Notes under the pieces: model-generated | What the model saw: only the letters and a program-made list of their open reading frames with translations | Databases searched by the model: none | What the model was told of the DNA's origin: nothing | Position numbers and translations under genes: made by a program | Shown: positions 5,501 through 10,351 of the stretch, one piece after another | Layout of the letters: the number at the start of each line of letters is the position of its first letter | How positions within the stretch are numbered: the stretch's first letter is position 1 | Assembly: GCA_017483235.1 (NCBI GenBank) | Contig: JAFULE010000148.1 | Location: 1-10,351, forward strand | Source: Faecalibacterium sp. | Lineage (GTDB): Bacteria > Bacillota > Clostridia > Oscillospirales > Ruminococcaceae | Direction of reading: 5' to 3' | DNA: 10,351 bases

Positions 5501-6688
5501 ATGCTGAACGAACAGTACAGGGCCATGCTGGCCAATAAAAGTGTCATTCGCGAAACCTTTATGTTTGGCAAGCAGCGGGCCGCGCAGATCGGGTACGAAA
5601 ATGTGTTCGATTACTCGCTGGGCAACCCCAGCGTGCCCTGCCCGCCGCAGTTTACTGCTGCTATGCAGCAGCTGCTGGCCGCAGAAGAGCCGGTGGCCCT
5701 GCACGGTTACTGCCCCAGTCAGGGCGACCCGGTATTCCGCGCGGCAGTGGCCAAAAGCTGTGCGGCCCGGTTTGGGCTGCCTTATACCGCAAACCACATT
5801 TTTCCTACCACCGGCGCGGCCGGCGCGCTGAGTCATGCGCTGCGCGCGGTGACAAAGCCCGGCGATGAGGTGATCACCTTTGCGCCCTACTTCCCCGAAT
5901 ACGGCCCCTATGTGGTCGGCACCGGGGCGGTGCTGCGGGTGGTGCCGGCCAAAGCGCCGGAGTTTCAGCCGGATCTGGATGCCTTTGAGCAGCTGGTAAG
6001 CGAAAATACCGCCGCAGTGCTGATCAACACCCCCAACAACCCCAGCGGTGTGGTGTATTCCACTGCCACTATGCAGCGGCTGGCAAAAATTCTGACGGAA
6101 AAAAGCGCACAGTACGGCCAGCCCATCTATCTGGTCAGCGACGAGCCCTACCGCGAGATCGTATTCGATGGTGTGGACGCGCCCTATCCGGCCGCTTTTT
6201 ACGAAAACACCCTGACCTGCTACTCTTTTTCGAAAAGTCTGAGCCTGCCCGGCGAGCGCATCGGCTATGTGGCAGTGCGGCCCGGCTGTGTGGGGGAAGA
6301 GGTTCTGGTGGATATGATGGCTCAGATCAGCCGGTTTACCGGCCACAACTGCCCGCCCAGCATCATTCAGCGGGCCTGTGCCCAATGTCTGGATGTGACC
6401 AGCGATCTGAGTGTATACCAAACCAACATGAAGCTGCTGTACGATAAGCTGACCGAGCTGGGCTTTGAGGTGCAGCGCCCCGGCGGCACCTTTTACATCT
6501 TCCCCAAGGCGCTGGAAGCCGACGCCAATGCTTTCTGCATGAAGGCGCGGGAATTTGACCTGCTGCTGGTGCCGGGCGACAGCTTTGGTGCACCGGGCTA
6601 TGTGCGGCTGGCCTACTGCATCGACACCGAAAAGGTGCGGCGCAGCCTGCCCGCCTTTGAACAGCTGGCGGCGGCATACCGCCGATAA
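5501..6688 (+). CDS. Pyridoxal-phosphate-dependent class I/II aminotransferase
   Basis: Cytoplasmic fold-type I aminotransferase of 395 residues, close to AspC-like members; amino donor and acceptor cannot be fixed from sequence. Motifs in order: LGNPSVPCP (40-48), the PLP-phosphate region TTGAAGALSHAL (103-114), and NTPNNPSGVVY with N180. Next are SDEPYREIVFDG with D214 and Y217, SFSKSLSLPGERIGY with the PLP lysine K245 and R253, and GYVRLAYC with the substrate carboxylate arginine R369. The ATG at 5501 is preferred over GTG 5492. GAGGAG (5487-5492), formed by the last two sense codons of the CDF gene and overlapping into its stop region, lies 8 nt before it. The 5-nt gap suggests translational coupling. 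The gene downstream makes 2-oxoglutarate, a normal amino acceptor. A role as aspartate aminotransferase is plausible but unproven. Confidence 0.92.
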   Translation: MLNEQYRAMLANKSVIRETFMFGKQRAAQIGYENVFDYSLGNPSVPCPPQFTAAMQQLLAAEEPVALHGYCPSQGDPVFRAAVAKSCAARFGLPYTANHIFPTTGAAGALSHALRAVTKPGDEVITFAPYFPEYGPYVVGTGAVLRVVPAKAPEFQPDLDAFEQLVSENTAAVLINTPNNPSGVVYSTATMQRLAKILTEKSAQYGQPIYLVSDEPYREIVFDGVDAPYPAAFYENTLTCYSFSKSLSLPGERIGYVAVRPGCVGEEVLVDMMAQISRFTGHNCPPSIIQRACAQCLDVTSDLSVYQTNMKLLYDKLTELGFEVQRPGGTFYIFPKALEADANAFCMKAREFDLLLVPGDSFGAPGYVRLAYCIDTEKVRRSLPAFEQLAAAYRR

Positions 6689-6740
6689 CATACGGGCCGG
6701 CGAAGGGAAAGCGCCAACACAGGCCCTGAAAACAAAACTG

Positions 6741-6755
6741 CGCGGCGTGGCCGCG
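6741..6755 (+). other. Perfect hairpin in the aminotransferase-icd spacer
   Basis: CGCGGC, loop GTG, GCCGCG forms a 6-bp all-GC stem, 8 nt before the ribosome binding site of icd. No T-run follows, so it is not a standard terminator. It could be an mRNA processing or stability element that sets icd expression apart from the two genes upstream. The rest of the 88-nt spacer (6689-6776) shows no clear promoter. Confidence 0.4.
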
Positions 6756-6763
6756 AGGAATAT

Positions 6764-6769
6764 GGAGGG
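6764..6769 (+). promoter_or_regulatory. Ribosome binding site deciding the icd start
   Basis: GGAGGG lies 7 nt before the ATG at 6777. An in-frame ATG at 6762 overlaps this site, and its only candidate site (GAGGAA) would be 1-2 nt away, so the later start is preferred. Confidence 0.7.
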
Positions 6770-6776
6770 AACTATT

Positions 6777-7994
6777 ATGGAAAAAATCAGAATGACCACC
6801 CCCCTCGTCGAGATGGACGGCGACGAGATGACCCGCATTCTGTGGAAGATGATCAAGGACGAACTGATCCTTCCCTTTGTGGAGCTGAACACAGAGTATT
6901 ACGACCTTGGCCTGCCCCACCGGGACGAAACGGGAGATCAGGTGACCATGGATGCGGCGCTGGCCAACAAAAAGTACGGCGTGGCGGTCAAGTGTGCCAC
7001 CATCACCCCCAATGCCCAGCGTGTGGAAGAGTACAAGCTGCACGAGATGTGGAAAAGCCCCAACGGCACCATCCGCGCCGTGCTGGATGGCACCGTGTTC
7101 CGTGCGCCCATCATGATCGACAGCATCAAGCCGGCGGTGCGCAGCTGGAAAAAGCCCATCACCATTGCGCGCCATGCCTACGGCGATGTGTACAAGTGCA
7201 GTGAGATCCGGGTGCCCGGCGCCGGCACCGCCGAGCTGCGGTTTACCGATGCCGCCGGCAATACCACCACCCGGAAGATTTTTGAGTTTACCGACTGCGG
7301 CGGCATTCTGCAGGGCCAGTACAACAAGGACGATTCCATCGCCAACTTTGCCCGCAGCTGCTTCAACTATGCACTGGATGCAAAGCAGGATCTGTGGTTT
7401 GGCGCCAAGGACACCATCAGCAAGCAGTACGATCACACCTTCAAGGACATTTTTCAGGAGATCTACGACGCCGAGTATAAGGCAAAGTTTGAAGCGGCGG
7501 GCATTTCCTACTTTTACAGCCTGATCGACGACATTGTGGCCCGGGTCATTCGCAGCGAGGGCGGTTTTATCTGGGCCTGCAAGAACTACGACGGCGATGT
7601 GATGAGCGATATGGTGTCCACTGCCTTTGGCAGCCTTGCCATGATGACGAGTGTGCTGGTCAGCCCGGACGGTAAGTATGAATACGAGGCCGCCCACGGC
7701 ACCGTTACCCGTCATTACTACCGCTGGCTGAAGGGCGAAGCCACTTCCACCAACCCCGTGGCCACCATTTTTGCGTGGAGCGGTGCGCTGCGCAAGCGCG
7801 GCGAGCTGGATGGCCTGGCCGCCCTGGCCGCCTTTGGCGACAAGCTGGAGGCCGCTACCCTGCAGACCCTGAACGACGGCATTATGACCAAGGATCTGTG
7901 CGGTCTGGCCGAAGGCATCACCCCCACCGCGGTGGACAGCGAAGGCTTTATCAAGGCCATCCGTGCCCGGCTGGAACAGCTGCTGGCGGCATAA
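6777..7994 (+). CDS. icd: NADP-dependent isocitrate dehydrogenase, eukaryote-like subfamily
   Basis: Decarboxylates isocitrate to 2-oxoglutarate with reduction of NADP+, using Mg2+ or Mn2+. It acts in the cytoplasm as a homodimer in this subfamily. The 405-residue protein is collinear with human IDH1, even in numbering over the first half. KSPNGTIR (93-100) carries S94, N96 and R100; R109 is in TVFRAP; R132 is in IARHAYGD; Y139 follows. K211 and D252 come next, then YDGDVMSD with metal ligands D274 and D278. AAHGTVTRHY (305-314) holds R313/H314, the residues that select NADP over NAD. All key residues are intact. The start is the ATG at 6777. It is third in line after the CDF and aminotransferase genes, with an 88-nt spacer, and a strong terminator follows. 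In fermentative gut bacteria it probably serves glutamate synthesis and NADPH supply more than a full TCA cycle (inference). Confidence 0.96.
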   Translation: MEKIRMTTPLVEMDGDEMTRILWKMIKDELILPFVELNTEYYDLGLPHRDETGDQVTMDAALANKKYGVAVKCATITPNAQRVEEYKLHEMWKSPNGTIRAVLDGTVFRAPIMIDSIKPAVRSWKKPITIARHAYGDVYKCSEIRVPGAGTAELRFTDAAGNTTTRKIFEFTDCGGILQGQYNKDDSIANFARSCFNYALDAKQDLWFGAKDTISKQYDHTFKDIFQEIYDAEYKAKFEAAGISYFYSLIDDIVARVIRSEGGFIWACKNYDGDVMSDMVSTAFGSLAMMTSVLVSPDGKYEYEAAHGTVTRHYYRWLKGEATSTNPVATIFAWSGALRKRGELDGLAALAAFGDKLEAATLQTLNDGIMTKDLCGLAEGITPTAVDSEGFIKAIRARLEQLLAA

Positions 7995-8013
7995 TTCCCA
8001 TCAAAAACAAGAG

Positions 8014-8051
8014 AAAGCGCCCTGTCATCCGGTGGGATGACAGGGCGCTTT
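8014..8051. terminator. Bidirectional terminator: perfect 17-bp stem between icd and the lipoprotein gene
   Basis: Left arm 8014-8030 (AAAGCGCCCTGTCATCC), loop GGTG, right arm 8035-8051, with no mismatch. The plus side is followed by GTGTGTTTTG and the minus side by CTCTTGTTTTTG. The T-runs are interrupted, but the stem is very stable. It sits between two converging genes, 19 nt after the icd stop and 12 nt after the lipoprotein stop. Confidence 0.85.
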
Positions 8052-8063
8052 GTGTGTTTTGGG

Positions 8064-8879
8064 TCAGGAGATGAACTCGGCGCCAATGGTATATTCGGCC
8101 CATTGGCCAAGGGCGCTTTGCGCGCTGGTGCAGTCGGCAAAACCGTAGGCTCCCAGCGGGCTGCGCCATTTGGCGGCGGTAAATTTCAGCGGCCTCAGGC
8201 CGTGGTATACGCCCTCCAGCGGCTGCTCAGTGATGGAAAACAGGCAGCCGTTATCCCACCGGTAAGACGGGTAAGTGGCTGTGCTGGCGCTGAACTCGGT
8301 CAGCCAGCCATCGGCGATCAGTTGGTCCATGTTCATCTGCAGCGGCTGCACGCCGTGCTGTTCGGCAAAGGCCCACGCCACGGCGGCCTGTTCGGCGGCG
8401 GGCAGACTTGTGCCGCTTAAATCGACGCTGACATATTCAATGTCGGTGTTCAGGGCTTCGTCCTTAGCCCACAAATCGTTCAATACCTGCAGATACAGTG
8501 CGCACAGGTCGTCGAAGCCGTATGCAAGGCAGCGGATGGAATACACGATATCGAAATGGGCGGGGTAGGTCAGCTGCATCGAGTCGCCGTGGGTCACCTC
8601 GATCAGGGTGCCGGGCGTCAGCGCGGCCTCACCCTCGGTGGTCAGGGGCACATTGGCCGCGTTCACCCGCACCAGATCGCCGCCGGTGTTTTCACCACAG
8701 GGGGCCAGCAGAAGAAGGTCGTTGCTGTTGGCCACAATGCGCCAGATGGTGGTGAGTTGCTGTTCCGAAGAAGGGGCGGCCGGGGCCGCACTGCTGCCGG
8801 GTACAGCTGCTGTCCCGCAGCCGGCCAGCAGCAAGGCGGTGCACAGAACAAGGCAAAGAACGAGCAGATGTTTTTTCAT
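8064..8879 (-). CDS. Predicted surface lipoprotein of unknown function
   Basis: Exported protein of 271 residues. It begins with a classical lipoprotein signal: MKK, a hydrophobic stretch (5-18), and lipobox LAGC with the acylated cysteine C21. An Ala/Ser/Pro-rich linker follows to about residue 40. A small region (about 45-117) contains LTPGTLIEVTHGDSMQLTYP, vaguely like the single-strand folds of DUF3221-type lipoproteins. A second region (about 145-271) contains WDNGCLFSI, FTAAKWRSPLGAYGFADCTS and WAEYTIGAEFIS. Cysteines at 117, 126, 212 and 250 could pair. I do not recognise the family. The ATG at 8879 is fixed by the signal peptide and by AAGGAG (8889-8894), 9 nt upstream. It lies downstream of a GH3 gene but behind a terminator, and I see no clear promoter of its own. 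Lipoprotein call is firm; role unknown. Confidence 0.85.
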   Translation of the reverse strand: MKKHLLVLCLVLCTALLLAGCGTAAVPGSSAAPAAPSSEQQLTTIWRIVANSNDLLLLAPCGENTGGDLVRVNAANVPLTTEGEAALTPGTLIEVTHGDSMQLTYPAHFDIVYSIRCLAYGFDDLCALYLQVLNDLWAKDEALNTDIEYVSVDLSGTSLPAAEQAAVAWAFAEQHGVQPLQMNMDQLIADGWLTEFSASTATYPSYRWDNGCLFSITEQPLEGVYHGLRPLKFTAAKWRSPLGAYGFADCTSAQSALGQWAEYTIGAEFIS

Positions 8880-8955
8880 GGCGGGCAGCTCCTTCGGTGT
8901 GATGTCTTTGCCTGTAATACGGCTGGTCGGCGGCAAATATTGCAGCGCAGTGTGC

Positions 8956-8990
8956 AAAAAAGGGCGGCCGCCCCAAAAGGGTAGCCGCCC
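8956..8990 (-). terminator. Intrinsic terminator of the GH3 gene
   Basis: On the minus strand GGGCGGC (8984-8990) pairs with GCCGCCC (8962-8968), with a possible inner CCC-TTTT-GGG stem. Six U residues follow (AAAAAA at 8956-8961 on the plus strand). It lies 17 nt after the GH3 stop codon and 77 nt before the lipoprotein start. Confidence 0.88.
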
Positions 8991-9006
8991 GGAACAATGA
9001 TTATTT

Positions 9007-10351
9007 TCAGTAATGCAGGCCAAAACCGCTGCGGTAGTAGTTGCCGTCCTCGTCACAGTAGGCGTAGCTGCCGCCCTTGACCTTGGCCAGAATGGCCGGG
9101 TCGATGTACTGGTCCTTGTCGTAACCGGGTACATCGTTGGGCGAAGCGCAGATCTCGCGCACCACGCCGTCGATCTCCTTCTCGGTGATGGCGATGACCT
9201 CCGGGCAGGATACCATGGTCAGGCTCATTTTGCCGGTGGGGTTGTACTCGCCGCTCAGCACGTCCATCTGGGCACCCAGTGCGTTGCCCATGGCAACCGG
9301 CGACACGGTGTACTGGAAGGTCATGCCGTCCACATAAGGTTCCAGATTGCTGAGGATCCACGGGTTGCAGACCACGAAGGTGGCAATCACCTTGCCGCCG
9401 TGGGCGTGTACCTTTTCAGCCAGAGCAGGGATCTTGCCAATACCGCGCAGGGTGTTGATCTCGATCTTGTTGCCGGTCTTTTTCTGGCTCTTGTTTACCT
9501 CGCGCTCGTCGTGCATATAGCCTTCCACCAGCTCCAGCACCGGCATCGAGCGCTGCACGAACACGATGTTGTTCTGCTGCGGCCATACGTGCAGATAAGC
9601 GTAGTCACACTCCTCGGGGCTGCTGACGATCTGGTAGCCCTTGGCTTCCAGCAGGGCCTCCAGCTGCTTACGCAGCTTTTCGTCATTGTCCTCGCCGGCA
9701 ACGCCTGCGCCCATCATCTGGGCCAGCCATGCGCCGGCATTCTCGCCGGAGAATACCTCTACATACACCTTTTTGCCCTTGACCATGGGCAGCACGCCGC
9801 CGTGGTTCTTGGCCAGAACAACTTCCTTCTGGCAGGCTTTGTAGGCGGCCTTTTTGGCGCCCTCGAAGTTTTCGGCGCGTACGCGATCGGCTTCGTCAGG
9901 GTCCAGATAGGGGTTGTCTACACGCTGCTGCAGGAACAGACTGAGCAGACGGCGGTAGTTGGCACGATCCAGATCTTCCTTGGGCAGCCAGCCTTCCTCC
10001 ACCGCTTTGACGATGTTTTCGGCATCGTAGTTGCCGCCGATGACATCGGTGCCGGCCGAGATGGCCTTGGCATAACGCTGAGGCATGGTCAGATGCTCGA
10101 CGCCGTAGATCTGGGTGGTGGTGATGCCCGAGTCGCTGTTGACATAGCCGGTAAAGCCCATGGTATCGCGGGCCAGATCGGTGATCAGCTCCTTGGAATA
10201 GGTGGAGCCAACCTGCTCAGTGGAGGTCAGATGTCCCTTGTAATACTGGGGCTTGCTTCTGCCGTCGGTAGCCACACGGGAATAGTCGGGCATGATTGCG
10301 GAAGCCTTCATGTCAAAGGCTGCCTGGAAGGGAGGCAGGTGGTACTTTTCC
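9007..10351 (-). CDS. Glycoside hydrolase family 3 enzyme, 5' end outside the window
   Basis: C-terminal 447 residues of a GH3 enzyme (beta-glucosidase, beta-xylosidase or related), which removes single sugars from glycoside ends by a retaining mechanism. The visible part opens with LPPFQAAFD and IMPDYSRV of the TIM-barrel domain. It then shows GFTGYVNSDSGI, whose Asp (codon 10132-10134) is the expected nucleophile. AISAGTDVIGG follows, then the start of the second alpha/beta domain, VVLAKNHGGVLPM. The GH3 C-terminal signature LSGEYNPTGKMSLTM and the end FGLHY are present. Family enzymes run to 700-800 residues, so roughly 300 are missing. No signal peptide can be judged because the N-terminus is absent. 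The residue after the nucleophile is Ser, not the usual Trp, as in some clostridial subgroups. A terminator follows directly. Family is firm; sugar specificity is open. Confidence 0.9.
   Translation of the reverse strand, partial: EKYHLPPFQAAFDMKASAIMPDYSRVATDGRSKPQYYKGHLTSTEQVGSTYSKELITDLARDTMGFTGYVNSDSGITTTQIYGVEHLTMPQRYAKAISAGTDVIGGNYDAENIVKAVEEGWLPKEDLDRANYRRLLSLFLQQRVDNPYLDPDEADRVRAENFEGAKKAAYKACQKEVVLAKNHGGVLPMVKGKKVYVEVFSGENAGAWLAQMMGAGVAGEDNDEKLRKQLEALLEAKGYQIVSSPEECDYAYLHVWPQQNNIVFVQRSMPVLELVEGYMHDEREVNKSQKKTGNKIEINTLRGIGKIPALAEKVHAHGGKVIATFVVCNPWILSNLEPYVDGMTFQYTVSPVAMGNALGAQMDVLSGEYNPTGKMSLTMVSCPEVIAITEKEIDGVVREICASPNDVPGYDKDQYIDPAILAKVKGGSYAYCDEDGNYYRSGFGLHY

Noticed and set aside
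6555..6776. Upstream in-frame extension of icd
   Set aside because: It overlaps the aminotransferase gene in another frame; the ATG at 6777 gives the normal family N-terminus and has a good ribosome binding site.
5483..7715. Two long minus-strand open frames (469 and 450 residues) opposite the aminotransferase and icd genes
   Set aside because: Both lie antisense to clearly recognised enzymes; they result from GC bias at third positions.
1..10351. CRISPR array, phage, transposon or defence system
   Set aside because: No direct-repeat array, transposase, integrase, terminal inverted repeats or defence-type gene is visible; all recognised genes but two (DUF896 and the lipoprotein) belong to well-known families.

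Overview
The window reads as ordinary chromosomal DNA of a GC-rich, Gram-positive gut anaerobe, most likely an Oscillospiraceae/Ruminococcaceae member of the Faecalibacterium-Gemmiger-Subdoligranulum type. The pointers are the GC-biased third codon positions, strong AAAGGAGG-type ribosome binding sites, a DUF896 protein, QueH, a clostridial-size CarD protein and a eukaryote-like NADP isocitrate dehydrogenase. The genus is an inference from gene content. I see no phage, insertion sequence, CRISPR array, tRNA or rRNA.

Layout. (1) Positions 1-3125, minus strand: queH (tRNA queuosine synthesis), then an M20 amidohydrolase 25 nt downstream, then a MalY/PatB-type C-S lyase that has its own promoter and is cut by the left window edge. 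(2) From 3157 to 3200, overlapping divergent promoters serve queH (minus) and a 75-residue DUF896 protein (plus). A strong bidirectional terminator at 3487-3519 separates the DUF896 gene from a converging carD-like gene (minus, 3517-4020). (3) From 4021 to 4313 lies a divergent intergenic region with an extended -10 promoter on each strand. (4) Positions 4314-7994, plus strand: a cation diffusion facilitator with manganese-type metal residues, a class I/II aminotransferase 5 nt further on, and NADP isocitrate dehydrogenase (icd). A perfect 17-bp stem, probably a bidirectional terminator, closes this group. (5) Positions 8064-10351, minus strand: a glycoside hydrolase family 3 enzyme cut by the right edge, its own terminator, and a lipoprotein of unknown function.

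How the genes may work together. Icd produces 2-oxoglutarate and NADPH. Its neighbour is an aminotransferase, so the pair could link nitrogen and carbon flow; Mn2+ is a common cofactor of this type of IDH, which makes the CDF neighbour suggestive only. The M20 amidohydrolase followed by a PatB-like lyase could deacylate N-acyl cysteine conjugates and then cleave the C-S bond. Nothing seen is convincingly a novel system. The most testable points are that possible two-step module, the duplicated C-terminal domain and N/D-D/D metal site of the CDF protein, a perfect palindrome in the malY/patB leader, the shared extended -10 promoters and the orphan lipoprotein.
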